In this document: positions 44,700-56,208 of the stretch, one piece after another
How positions within the stretch are numbered: position 1 is the first letter of the stretch
Layout of the letters: each line of letters begins with the position of its first letter
Assembly: GCA_009720755.1 (NCBI GenBank)
Contig: WNKV01000007.1
Span: 1-64,000 of the forward strand
Reading direction: 5' to 3'
Origin: Rhodoplanes serenus
Lineage (GTDB): Bacteria; Pseudomonadota; Alphaproteobacteria; Rhizobiales; Xanthobacteraceae
DNA length: 64,000 nt
The notes under the pieces: model-generated
Told to the model about the DNA's origin: nothing
Databases searched by the model: none
The model's input: the letters and a program-made list of their open reading frames with translations, nothing else
Position numbers and translations under genes: made by a program

Positions 44700-46093
44700 C
44701 ACGGCCGCGCTCGATCGTCAGCCGCATCCTGTGGATGCACGCGGTCGCGGTCGGCACCATCGCGGTCCTGGTGCCGCTGTCGCTCTACTTCATGCTGGTG
44801 GCCGAGACGGCCAGTCTGCACCGCGCCTCGATGCGTGAGCAGGCCGACCGGATCGCCGAGCATCTGTGGCTCGGCGAGAACGACCGCTGGCAACTCGATC
44901 TGCCGGAGGCGTTGCAGGATCTCTACTCGGACGCCTACGACCGCTACGTCTACGCCATTGTCGACGTCTCCGGCACGGTGCTGTTCGGCTCTCACAACGC
45001 CGGCCAGCCGATCTTTCCGGATGCGCCGCGCGAGCCGGAGCCGGCCTTCCTCCAGGTGCAGCGCGCCTACAGCACCATCTCGGGCACCCGCGTGCCGAAG
45101 ACCCAAGACGGCCGCACCGTGTGGATCGAGGTAGCCGAGAATCTGTCGCACCGCGACGTGCTGATCGACGACATCGTCTCCAACTTCATCCCGCGGGTGG
45201 CCTGGGTGGCGCTGCCCATCCTGTTGCTGCTCCTGGTGATCGAGACCCATGTGGTGCGCCGGATGTTCCGCCCGGTGCGGGCGGCGTCGCAGCGCGCCCG
45301 CGACATCGGCCCGCGCCGCACCGACGTGCGCCTGTCGCTCGACGACGTGCCGAGCGAGATCGCTCCGCTGGTGGTCGCCGTCAACGAGGCGCTCGACCGG
45401 CTGGAGCAGGGCTTTCGGGTCCAGCGCGAGTTCACCGCGGATGCGGCGCACGAGCTGCGCACCCCCATCACCATCCTGCGCGCCCGCATCGACACGCTCG
45501 CCGATGCCGCGGTGGCCGAGCCGCTGCGCCGTGATCTCGAAAGCATGACGCGGGTCGTCACCCAGCTCCTGGAGATGGCCGAGGTCGAGAACATGTCGCC
45601 CGAGGCGGGCGAGCGGGCGGATCTACGGGCAGTTGCCGAGGAGGTGATCTCCTTCCTGGTGCCGCTGGCGATCGCACAGGATCGCAGCATCGCGCTCGCC
45701 GGCACCGAGCGGCCGGTCTGGGTGTCCGGTCGCGGCGAGGTGATCGCCCGGGCGCTGCGCAATCTCGTCGAGAACGCCATCCGTCACACGCCGCCCGGAA
45801 CCGTGGTGGAGGTGACGGTGGAGCCCGACGGCACCCTGCACGTCGCCGACGAGGGACCGGGCATCGACGAGGCGGATCGCGATCTCCTGTTCCGCCGCTT
45901 CTGGCGGCGCGACCGCAAGCGCGTCGGCGGCGCCGGCCTCGGCCTGTCGATCGTCAAGCGCATCATGGAACTGTGCGGCGGCAGCGTGGCGGTCGGCAAT
46001 CGCCCGAGCGGCGGCGCCTGCTTCACGCTGCGCTTCCGCCTCGCCGGACAGACGATGCCGGCCGGCGGCGAGGCCGCCGTCAGCTTCGCGTAA
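44696..46093 (+). CDS. sensor histidine kinase, cognate to the regulator upstream
   Basis: The protein has 465 residues. Two membrane segments (about 13-35 and 167-186) enclose a periplasmic sensor domain of ~130 residues. HAMP follows, then HisKA with DAAHELRTPITILRA (His about 254) and HATPase (NLVENAIRHTPPG, VADEGPGIDEADR, GAGLGLSIVKRIM). It resembles QseC/TctE kinases. It starts with GTG overlapping the regulator's TGA. The signal is likely a small molecule in the periplasm. Confidence 0.94.
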   Translation: MTRPRSIVSRILWMHAVAVGTIAVLVPLSLYFMLVAETASLHRASMREQADRIAEHLWLGENDRWQLDLPEALQDLYSDAYDRYVYAIVDVSGTVLFGSHNAGQPIFPDAPREPEPAFLQVQRAYSTISGTRVPKTQDGRTVWIEVAENLSHRDVLIDDIVSNFIPRVAWVALPILLLLLVIETHVVRRMFRPVRAASQRARDIGPRRTDVRLSLDDVPSEIAPLVVAVNEALDRLEQGFRVQREFTADAAHELRTPITILRARIDTLADAAVAEPLRRDLESMTRVVTQLLEMAEVENMSPEAGERADLRAVAEEVISFLVPLAIAQDRSIALAGTERPVWVSGRGEVIARALRNLVENAIRHTPPGTVVEVTVEPDGTLHVADEGPGIDEADRDLLFRRFWRRDRKRVGGAGLGLSIVKRIMELCGGSVAVGNRPSGGACFTLRFRLAGQTMPAGGEAAVSFA

Positions 46094-46238
46094 GCCCGCC
46101 GTAAGGCGAGAGTCAGCCCATCGCGCTAGACTGTCGATCGTGGTCGACGGCTCCGCCGCATGGCCATGCCCTCCGAACGGCACGCCGGCCGCCTCGCTCG
46201 GCCGTCCCCCCGTCCGCAACCTCCGCGGAGACTCCCCG

Positions 46239-46481
46239 ATGAAAGCGCTGGTGCTCTACACCCTGTTCGTCGCCATGGGCGGCGTCGCCGCGGCCCTGGT
46301 CGGCCTCTATGTCGAGCGGGAGTTCTCGGAAGCGGCTGGCCTGGTGGTGTTCCTGGGGCTCTTCTTCGCCAACTTCGTCACGTCCTGGATCGCCGTGATC
46401 CTGGTGATCGACGGCTCGCTGCGCAACGGCCTCGGCCGGGCCGAGCAGACCACGCTCGAGCGCCAGGCCCGCACCGCCTGA
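46239..46481 (+). CDS. small two-helix membrane protein
   Basis: The protein has 80 residues and two hydrophobic helices (about 3-22, LVLYTLFVAMGGVAAALVGL; and about 33-56, LVVFLGLFFANFVTSWIAVI) and a polar tail. GCGGAG precedes ATG 46239. Function unknown. It is followed by a convergent gene. Confidence 0.7.
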   Translation: MKALVLYTLFVAMGGVAAALVGLYVEREFSEAAGLVVFLGLFFANFVTSWIAVILVIDGSLRNGLGRAEQTTLERQARTA

Positions 46482-46570
46482 CTGGCTTGCCGATCGTCTG
46501 CCCGACGCCGCACGCCCCCCGACGTCGCTCGGCCCGGCGACGGCGCCGCCTCCTCTCGGCGGCGCCGTCG

Positions 46571-47710
<1,140 letters not shown>

Positions 47711-47767
47711 GTCGGTCCCGGTCTTCACCTCGCCCTGCATGCGGGGTGAGGGATCACCGCGGCCGGG

Positions 47768-48174
47768 TCAGGGCGTCGCATGTCGGCGTCTCTCGTGATC
47801 TGGTTCCGGCGTCTGGCCCAGCAGCTCGCGTACCTTGGCGAGAAGCTGGCGCGGGCTGAACGGCTTCGCCACATAGGCGTCGCAGCCGGCGGCGCGCGCC
47901 TTCGCCTCGTCGCCGGAGAGCGCGTAGGACGTCACCGCCACGATCGGGGTGCGGGCGAGCGCCGGTGCGGCGCGGATGCGCCGGGCCGCCTCGTAGCCGT
48001 CGATCACCGGAAGCTGCATGTCCATCAGGATCAGGTCGGGCGTCTCGGCCAGCGCCAGCGCGACACCGCGCTCGCCGTCGCCGGCCTCGATCAGCGTGAA
48101 GCCGGCATGGGTGAGGAGATCGCGCAGGATGCGGCGATTGTCCTCGGTGTCCTCGATCACCAGGATGCGGGCCG

Positions 48175-48178
<4 letters not shown>
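47768..48178 (-). CDS. single-domain response regulator (DivK-like)
   Basis: The protein has 136 residues and consists of a receiver only: ILVIEDTEDNRRILRDLL, LILMDMQLPVIDGYEAARRI (phospho-Asp) and AYVAKPFSPRQLLAKV. Stand-alone receivers of this kind pass phosphoryl groups or bind partners. The start overlaps the kinase stop by 4 bases, and the cyclase-type gene follows after ~60 bases, so the kinase probably addresses both. Confidence 0.92.
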
Positions 48179-50094
<1,916 letters not shown>

Positions 50095-50201
50095 GCTGAC
50101 GTCCCTGGTTCCCGGACATCGCCCGCCTCACCAGCGAGGGAGTATAGCGGCAGTCGGCCGCGCGCACACCGGGCGGAGCGGAACGGGCGGGGCGGCGGGT
50201 C

Positions 50202-50819
50202 TCAGCGCGGCTCCCATATCCACGGTCGGGCCTGGCGGTCCCGCGCCTGGAATGCCTCGATGGCGGCACGATGCCGCCAGGTGAGGTCGATGGCGTCGAG
50301 CCCGGCGATGAGGCAGTCACGCTCGCCCGCATCCATCTCGAAGCGCAGCCGGCGGTGGGCGAGGCCGGTGATCTCGCAGCGCTCCAGGTCCACCACGAGG
50401 TGGAGGGGGGCCGCTTCGGCGGCCGCCGCCAGCGCCTGCACGTCGGCCTCCGGCAGCTCCACCGGCAGCAGCGCGTTGCGGATGCAGTTGGTGCGGAAGA
50501 TCGCCCCGAAGGAGGGCGCCACGATGCAGCGGATGCCGAACTGGTGGAGCGCCCACACCGCCATCTCGCGCGACGAGCCGCAGCCGAAATTGTCGCCGGC
50601 GATCAGGATGCGGGCATGCCGGAACGGCGTGCGGTTGAGCACGAAGTCGGGGTTCTCGCGCCGCGTCGCGTCGAGATAGCGCCAGGGCGCGAACAGCTTC
50701 TCGCCGAACCCCGTGCGTTCCGGCGAGGTGATCTCCCGCGACGGGATGATGATGTCGGTGTCGATGTCGGGGCGCATGAGCGGGGCGGCGATCCCCTCGA
50801 TCCGGGTCAGCGGCTCCAT
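50202..50819 (-). CDS. LeuD-like small subunit of an aconitase-family hydro-lyase
   Basis: The protein has 205 residues. The swivel domain shows PDIDTDIIIPSREI, GDNFGCGSSREMAVWALHQF and VAPSFGAIFRTNCIRNALLP. It pairs with the large subunit 3 bases upstream. It could be 3-isopropylmalate dehydratase (LeuD), citraconate/2-methylmalate-type or 2,3-dimethylmalate dehydratase. The context (lyase, Bug receptor, GntR regulator) points to catabolism rather than leucine synthesis. Confidence 0.85.
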   Translation of the reverse strand: MEPLTRIEGIAAPLMRPDIDTDIIIPSREITSPERTGFGEKLFAPWRYLDATRRENPDFVLNRTPFRHARILIAGDNFGCGSSREMAVWALHQFGIRCIVAPSFGAIFRTNCIRNALLPVELPEADVQALAAAAEAAPLHLVVDLERCEITGLAHRRLRFEMDAGERDCLIAGLDAIDLTWRHRAAIEAFQARDRQARPWIWEPR

Positions 50820-50822
50820 GGC

Positions 50823-52247
50823 TCAGCTCCTCGGCGTGTGTCGCACGTCGGCGATGCGGCCGGCGACCGCCGAGGCGGCGACCGTGGCGGGGCTGGCCAG
50901 ATGGGTGCGCACGCCCGGGCCCTGGCGGCCCTCGAAGTTGCGGTTGGTGGTGCTGATCACCCGGCGGGCGCCGCCGAAGTCGTCCGCCCCGCTGAAGAAG
51001 CACAGCGAGCAGCCGCTCTTGCGCCACTCGAAGCCCGCCTCGGTGAAGACGCGGTCGAGCCCCTCGGCCTCGGCGGCAGCGCGCACCGCCGTCGAGCCTG
51101 GGACGACGATCGCCCGCACGCCCTCGGCGACCCGCCGGCCGCGCAGCACGGCGGCGGCTTCGCGCAGGTCGGGCAGGCGGCTGTTGGTGCAGGAGCCGAT
51201 GAAGGCCGCCTCGATCGGCGTGCCGGCGAGCGGGGCGCCGGGGCGCAGATCCATGTAGGCGAGGGCACGCTCCATGGCGGCGCGGCGCTGGCCGTCGGGC
51301 GCGGCGGCCGGGTCGGGCACCGGCTGGTCGATCGCCACCGTCTGGCCGGGATTGGTGCCCCAGGTGACCTGCGGGGCGAGCGCTCCGGCATCGAGGCTCA
51401 GCGTCTCGCACCAGTCGGCATCGGGATCGGAGACGAGGCTGCGCCAATGCGCCACCGCCCGGTCCCACAGGGCGCCGCCGGGAGCGAACGGCCGTCCGGC
51501 GATCCATTCGATGGTGGTGTCGTCCGGTGCCACGAGCCCGGTCCAGGCGCCGAACTCGACCGCCATGTTGCACAGGGTCAGCCGCGCCTCGACCGGCAGC
51601 GCCCGCACCGCCTCGCCGGCGAACTCGATGGCGCAGCCCTGGCCGCCATTGACCCCGAAGCGGGCGATCAGCGCCAGCACCAAGTCCTTGGCGCTCACCC
51701 CGGCGGACAGCCGGCCGTCGAAGCGGACCTGCATGCGGCGCGGCCACGGCCGCACCAGCGTCTGGGTCGCCACCGCGTGCTCGCCCTCGGTCGAGCCGAT
51801 GCCCCAGGCCAGCGCCCCGATGCCGCCGAGCGTGCAGGTGTGGCTGTCGGGGCAGACCACGGTGCTGCCCGGCAGCACGATGCCCTGCTCGGGCGACACC
51901 ACATGGACGATGCCCTGGCGCGGGTCGCCGAGGTCGAACACCCGGATGCCCGCCGCCGCGGTGCGCTGGCGGAAGCTGTCGATGAAGACGCTGCCGCTCG
52001 GCGCCCGCGGGTCCTCGCTGCGGGTCGGCCGGGTGTCGACGGTGTGGTCCATCATCCCGAACACCAGCTCGGGATGGGCGGGCTCGCGGCCGGCCGCCGC
52101 CAGCCCGGCGAGGAGTGCCGGGCCGGTGCGCTCGTGCAGCAGGATGCGGTCGATATGCAGGAGGGTGCGCTCGCCTCCGAGCTCGGTCACCACATGGGCG
52201 TCCCAGATGCGGTCGATGACCGTGCGGCCGTGTGGCGTCATCGTCAT
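50823..52247 (-). CDS. LeuC-like large subunit of an aconitase-family hydro-lyase
   Basis: The protein has 474 residues. Features of the [4Fe-4S] subunit: VVCPDSHTCTLGGIGALAWG, IGSCTNSRLPDLREAA (first Cys) and KSGCSLCFFSGAD (Cys pair; usually GCSMC). Also FGMMDHTVDTR near the N-terminus. Same length as LeuC. It lies between a lyase of the isocitrate lyase family and the small subunit with gaps of 3-7 bases. By analogy with nicotinate catabolism (DmdAB) it may hydrate or dehydrate a methylated dicarboxylate. Leucine synthesis cannot be excluded. Confidence 0.87.
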   Translation of the reverse strand: MTMTPHGRTVIDRIWDAHVVTELGGERTLLHIDRILLHERTGPALLAGLAAAGREPAHPELVFGMMDHTVDTRPTRSEDPRAPSGSVFIDSFRQRTAAAGIRVFDLGDPRQGIVHVVSPEQGIVLPGSTVVCPDSHTCTLGGIGALAWGIGSTEGEHAVATQTLVRPWPRRMQVRFDGRLSAGVSAKDLVLALIARFGVNGGQGCAIEFAGEAVRALPVEARLTLCNMAVEFGAWTGLVAPDDTTIEWIAGRPFAPGGALWDRAVAHWRSLVSDPDADWCETLSLDAGALAPQVTWGTNPGQTVAIDQPVPDPAAAPDGQRRAAMERALAYMDLRPGAPLAGTPIEAAFIGSCTNSRLPDLREAAAVLRGRRVAEGVRAIVVPGSTAVRAAAEAEGLDRVFTEAGFEWRKSGCSLCFFSGADDFGGARRVISTTNRNFEGRQGPGVRTHLASPATVAASAVAGRIADVRHTPRS

Positions 52248-52254
52248 GGTCGTG

Positions 52255-53157
52255 TCACCGCGCTCCGGCCGGGACCTCGTCCCGGCGCAGCCCGGCGAGA
52301 TGCCGCTGCTCCAGTGCGAACACCTCGTCGAAGCCGGCCAGATGCTTCAGATCGGCGAACGGTGCCACCAGGCCGGCATTGCCGGCGATCCCGCCATGCG
52401 TCCGCACGGCGGCGAGGGCCTGCCGCATGCCGTGGATGGCGCCCAGGATGGTGGTGAGCGGCAGGCTGACGCGGGCGACGCCGATCGCCTGCATGGCGGC
52501 GAAGTCGAAGTCGGCCGGCGAGCGGCCGCCTTCGACCAGATTGATGGCGACCGGGCCGCGGATGGCGCGCACCGCCTGCTCGGTCAGCGCCCGCGAGGTC
52601 ATGCCGTCGATGAACACCATGGTGGCACCGGCGTCGAGATAGGCGTTGCAGCGGCGGATCACCTCGTCGATGCCGGCGACCGCCAGCGCGTCGGTGCGGG
52701 CGTTGATGACGAAGTCGGGATCGGTGCGGGCCTCGGCGCAGGCGCGGATCTTCGCCACCGCCTCGTCGAGCGGCACGATCGTCTTGCCGTCCAGATGGCC
52801 GCAGCGCTTAGGCATCACCTGGTCCTCGATATTGATGCCGGCGGCGCCGATCCGCTCGAAGGCACGTACCGTGTACCAGGCATTGACGGCGTTGCCGAAG
52901 CCGGTGTCGCCGTCCGCCATCACCGGCAGCTCGACGGCGTCGACGATGCGGCGGGTGACGTCCAGCATGTCGGAGAACGACAGGAAGCTGTAGTCGGGCA
53001 GGCCCAGATAGGTCGCCGACATGGCGAAGCCCGAGCACTGGATGGCGGGGAATCCCGCCTCCTGCACCAGCCGCGCCGACAGCGGATCGAAGGCGCCGGG
53101 CATCACCAGGAGCTCGGGGGCGAAGATCAGCTCCTTGAGCCGGGTGGTCTTGCGCAT
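52255..53157 (-). CDS. isocitrate lyase/PEP mutase-family lyase (methylisocitrate or 2,3-dimethylmalate lyase type)
   Basis: The protein has about 300 residues. MPGAFDPLSARLVQEAGFPA, the metal-binding VMADGDTGFGNAVN, and IEDQVMPKRCGHLDGK with the KRCGH catalytic Cys loop place it among C-C lyases rather than phosphonate enzymes. It should cleave a 2-hydroxy acid into pyruvate or glyoxylate and a carboxylic acid. ATG 53157 follows GAGGAC. It precedes the LeuCD-like pair, as an enzyme acting on their product. Confidence 0.87.
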   Translation of the reverse strand: MRKTTRLKELIFAPELLVMPGAFDPLSARLVQEAGFPAIQCSGFAMSATYLGLPDYSFLSFSDMLDVTRRIVDAVELPVMADGDTGFGNAVNAWYTVRAFERIGAAGINIEDQVMPKRCGHLDGKTIVPLDEAVAKIRACAEARTDPDFVINARTDALAVAGIDEVIRRCNAYLDAGATMVFIDGMTSRALTEQAVRAIRGPVAINLVEGGRSPADFDFAAMQAIGVARVSLPLTTILGAIHGMRQALAAVRTHGGIAGNAGLVAPFADLKHLAGFDEVFALEQRHLAGLRRDEVPAGAR

Positions 53158-53204
53158 GGCGGTTCGTCCTCGTGTCATACTGTTTTTCGGGTGATCAGTT
53201 CGCC

Positions 53205-53305
53205 GTCGTTCCGGGGCGCGGCAAAGCCGCGAACCCGGAATCCAGCGGCGAACTCGGAACTCTCGGCTGGATTCCGGACAGCCGCTTCGCGGCTTCCGGA
53301 ATGAC
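53205..53305. repeat. dispersed palindromic repeat, copy 1
   Basis: Begins GTCGTTCCGGGGCGCGGC, ends CGGCTTCCGGAATGAC, and contains internal GAACCCGGAATCCAG and CTGGATTCCGG. The two halves pair to form a long imperfect hairpin. A related copy lies at 55307-55432. Both are intergenic. It looks like the short mobile palindromes (REP/BIME-like) common in Hyphomicrobiales genomes. Confidence 0.75.
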
Positions 53306-53332
53306 CACCGAATTGATCAGCCGGATCTCGTG

Positions 53333-54319
53333 TCACTCGGGCTGGATGCCGAAGACCTTCGCCTTCGCCACCCAGTAGTTCAGGTCCGATTGCAGGAAGG
53401 CCGCGAAGGCGGCGGTGCCGCTGCCGTCCGGCGTGCTGCCGTCGTCCTCCAGCCGCTCGCGCAGCTTCGGATCGGCGAGCGCCTTGACGATGCCGGCATG
53501 GATGCGGGCGGTCCGCTCGGGCGACATCTTGGCCGGCCCCAGCACCCCGAACCAGCCGTGATTGGTGTTGTAGGCCGGCACCGCCTCGCTGATCGGCGGC
53601 ACCTGGGCGAGCGCCGGGATGCGCTTCGTCCCGGTCACCGCCAGGGCGCGCAGCTTGCCGGCCTGGATCAGCGGCCGGCTGACGCCGACCGGCGCGAACA
53701 TCAGGTCGACATGGCCGGCCATCACGTCGGTCATCGCCGGCGCCGTGCCTTTGAACGGGATCTGGGTTCCCTTCAGGCCGGTGGCGGTGAGAAACTCGTA
53801 GGTGTCCATGTGCAGGGACGAGCCGGTGCCGCCGATGGCGAACGACAGATCCTTGCCGTCGGCCTTGGCGCGGGCGACCAGCTCGCCGAGATCCTTGGCC
53901 GGCAGATCGGGCCGCGCCACCAGCACGCTCGACACCCGGGCGAGCAGCGTGATGGGCGTGAAGTCGGCCAGCGGATCGTATTGCAGCTTGCTGTAGAGCG
54001 CGGCGTTGATGGTGTGGCTGGTGAAGCTGACCAGCAGGGTGTTGCCGTCCGGCGTCGCCCGCGCCACCTCCATGGCGGCGAGCTTGCCGCCGGCACCCGG
54101 CTTGTTCTCGACGATGACCGGCTGGCCCACGGCTTTCGACAGCTCGTCCGAGATGCTGCGGGCGAGGGTGTCGGTGCTGCCGCCCGGCGAGGCGCCGACG
54201 ATCAGCCTGATCGGGGCGCCCGACGGGCTCTGGGCGTGGGCGGCCGGCAGCGCGAGGGCGAGAACGGACGCGGCGAGCAGCGTCGCCGTGGCCAGACGGA
54301 GGACGGGAAACGACGTCAT
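53333..54319 (-). CDS. Bug/TctC-type tripartite tricarboxylate transporter receptor
   Basis: The protein has 328 residues. A signal peptide ending AHAQS (about 1-29) is followed by the Bug fold: PIRLIVGASPGGSTDTLARS, VIVENKPGAGG, and ADFTPITLLARVSSVLVAR. It binds a dicarboxylate or aromatic acid in the periplasm. No TctA/TctB membrane subunits lie in the window, so the transporter is incomplete locally. Gene order with the lyase and regulator suggests the ligand is the substrate of the cluster. Confidence 0.93.
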   Translation of the reverse strand: MTSFPVLRLATATLLAASVLALALPAAHAQSPSGAPIRLIVGASPGGSTDTLARSISDELSKAVGQPVIVENKPGAGGKLAAMEVARATPDGNTLLVSFTSHTINAALYSKLQYDPLADFTPITLLARVSSVLVARPDLPAKDLGELVARAKADGKDLSFAIGGTGSSLHMDTYEFLTATGLKGTQIPFKGTAPAMTDVMAGHVDLMFAPVGVSRPLIQAGKLRALAVTGTKRIPALAQVPPISEAVPAYNTNHGWFGVLGPAKMSPERTARIHAGIVKALADPKLRERLEDDGSTPDGSGTAAFAAFLQSDLNYWVAKAKVFGIQPE

Positions 54320-54373
54320 CGACGACTCCGCTCGTTGCAGGAGAAGGAGGAGGGGACGGGACGGGCTGCGCCG

Positions 54374-55207
54374 TCAGCCGCGCTCGGAGATCACCTCGAC
54401 ACGGGCCGATCGCGGCTCGCGCGAGAGCTGCAATCGGTACTGATAACGTTCGGGGCGGTAGCGGCCGACGAAGTGCATCACCGGCATGTCGGCATCGTCG
54501 TAGAGCGTGCGCCGGGCTTCCAGCAGCGGCGCACCGAGTGGAATATCGAGCTCGGCCGCGACGGCGGGCTCGGCCGCGCAGGCGGTCAGCGTCTCGTCGG
54601 CGCGCTCCACCCGCACGCCCTGGGCCTGGAGCCAGCTCAGCAGCGGCCGCGCCGCGAGATCGTCCGGGCTCAGGCTGCGACCGAGCGCCGGCGTCAGAAA
54701 CGCGATGGTGTAGGAGATCGGTCGGTCGTCGAGGGTGCGCTGGCGCACGATGCGCAGCACCGGCGCCTCCGGATCGACCCGCAGTGCCGCCGCCACCCCG
54801 GGCGGTGCCGCCACGGTGCCGAACTCCAGCACCCGCGCCCGGCTGCGCAGGCCGAGCGACAGGATGCTTTCGAACAGCACGTCGAAGGCGTCCACCGGAT
54901 CGCCCCGGCCCGCCACCGGCGGCACGCCGACCACGATGGTGCCGCGGCCCTGCTCGCGGCGGATCAGGCCGTCGCGTTGCAGGGCTGCGAGCGCCGAGCG
55001 CACGGTGACGCGGGCGACGCCGAACTCGGCGGCGAGATCGCGCTCGCCGCTCAGCAGTGCGCCGCGCGGATAGTGGCCGTCGAGAATGCGCTGCCGCAGC
55101 ACCAGATGGATGTTGTGATAGTGGTGCAGCGGTGGCCCCGACGCACTCCGCGGCCGCGCGACGGGAGGCGGAGAGGAGTCGGCAGGTTGGGATAGCTGCG
55201 TCGACAT
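54374..55207 (-). CDS. GntR-family regulator with UTRA domain (HutC type)
   Basis: The protein has 277 residues. Winged HTH (LRQRILDGHYPRGALLSGER, DLAAEFGVARVTVRSALAAL, GLIRREQGRGTIV) followed by a UTRA ligand-binding domain (VLRIVRQRTLDDRPISYTIA, GAPLLEARRTLYDDADMPV). It lies upstream of the Bug, lyase and LeuCD-like genes in the same direction and probably represses them until their substrate is present. Confidence 0.92.
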   Translation of the reverse strand: MSTQLSQPADSSPPPVARPRSASGPPLHHYHNIHLVLRQRILDGHYPRGALLSGERDLAAEFGVARVTVRSALAALQRDGLIRREQGRGTIVVGVPPVAGRGDPVDAFDVLFESILSLGLRSRARVLEFGTVAAPPGVAAALRVDPEAPVLRIVRQRTLDDRPISYTIAFLTPALGRSLSPDDLAARPLLSWLQAQGVRVERADETLTACAAEPAVAAELDIPLGAPLLEARRTLYDDADMPVMHFVGRYRPERYQYRLQLSREPRSARVEVISERG

Positions 55208-55230
55208 GGACGCAGCCTAGGAACGGGCGC

Positions 55231-55262
55231 TGGTCCGGTCAATGGAACCAGTTGGTCCGGTC
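55231..55262. promoter_or_regulatory. candidate GntR operator: direct repeat upstream of the regulator
   Basis: TGGTCCGGTC occurs twice (55231-55240 and 55253-55262), 22 bases apart, or two helix turns. Between them GGAACCAGTTGGTCC forms an imperfect dyad. The sites lie 25-55 bases upstream of the regulator start and would overlap its promoter, suiting autoregulation. Confidence 0.45.
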
Positions 55263-55306
55263 GGTCGTCCGTGTCGGGTGATCCTGTCCCGGGTGTTCGG
55301 TTCGGT

Positions 55307-55432
55307 GTCGTTCCGGGGCGCGGCGACGCCGCGAACCCGGAACCCAGACCCAGCGGCGCACTGGATTAGGCGGCGAACTTCGAACTCTCGGCTGGAGTCC
55401 GGGTTCGGCGCAGCACGCGGCTCCGGAATGAC
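55307..55432. repeat. dispersed palindromic repeat, copy 2
   Basis: Starts GTCGTTCCGGGGCGCGGC like copy 1 and ends with CTCCGGAATGAC. Internal parts (GAACCCGGAACCCAG, GCTGGAGTCCGGGTTCGG) differ from copy 1 by substitutions and a short insertion. The two copies bracket the Bug and GntR genes. Confidence 0.75.
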
Positions 55433-55454
55433 ACCAGGAGGCCGGAGGGCGCCG

Positions 55455-56030
55455 TCAGCCGCCGGTGCCGCTGCGCATCGGCTTCAGCGCCGTGGCCCAG
55501 CGGTGCAGCTCGGTCAGCACCTCGCGGGCGGCGCCCGCCTGCACGTCGTTCGGGGAGAAGACGCCGTCCTTCACCTGCTTGGCCACGAACGGCACCACCA
55601 CGGCCTCGACGATCGGCACCAGCTTGAGGGTGGTGACGATCTGCTTGGTCATCTGCACGCCCCGCAGGCCGCCGGAGACGCCGCCATAGCTGACGAAGGC
55701 GAGCGGCTTATAGCTCCACTCGTCGTAGACGTAGTTCAGCGCGTTCACGAGAGCCGGCGTCGGCCCGAAATTGTATTCGGGCGTCACCAGCACGTAGGCA
55801 TCGGCGGCGGCGACGCTCTCGCTCCACCGCCGGGTGTGGTCGTGCTGGTAGTTGCGGGTGCGCGGATGATGCGGCTCGTCATAGACGGGCAGGGCGAAGT
55901 CGGCGAGGTCGACCAGATGGGCGTCGAAGTCCGGATGGGCGGCGGCGATGTCGTGGAACCAGCGGGCGACGGCGGGGCCGACGCGGCCGGGGCGAGTGCT
56001 GGCGATGATGGTATGCAGGCGTAGCGTCAC
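55455..56030 (-). CDS. NADPH-dependent FMN reductase
   Basis: The protein has 191 residues. Flavodoxin-like fold of PF03358: IIASTRPGRVGPAVARWF (FMN phosphate loop), YVLVTPEYNFGPTPALVNAL and AFVSYGGVSGGLRGVQM. It reduces flavin or quinone-like substrates with NADPH. It stands alone; the partner is unknown. Confidence 0.9.
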   Translation of the reverse strand: MTLRLHTIIASTRPGRVGPAVARWFHDIAAAHPDFDAHLVDLADFALPVYDEPHHPRTRNYQHDHTRRWSESVAAADAYVLVTPEYNFGPTPALVNALNYVYDEWSYKPLAFVSYGGVSGGLRGVQMTKQIVTTLKLVPIVEAVVVPFVAKQVKDGVFSPNDVQAGAAREVLTELHRWATALKPMRSGTGG

Positions 56031-56208
56031 GGGGGGCTCGCTCGGTTAGGACGAATGATCCAGGGCGGCGCTGCCGCCCCTCCGGTGATAATGGGTGCCG
56101 AACGGCGCTCCGCAAGGCGTTACCGCTGCAATGCTCGGATTGCCGTTCCGCCGTCGTCTGCGGGAGATCGGCGGCTGCGACGCGAGCGATGGGCGCAGTC
56201 CGCCCGTG

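Noticed and set aside
50202-52247. Plain leucine biosynthesis genes leuD and leuC
   Set aside because: Family is right, but neighbours are a C-C lyase, a solute receptor and a catabolic-type regulator rather than leuA or leuB, so the symbols were withheld.
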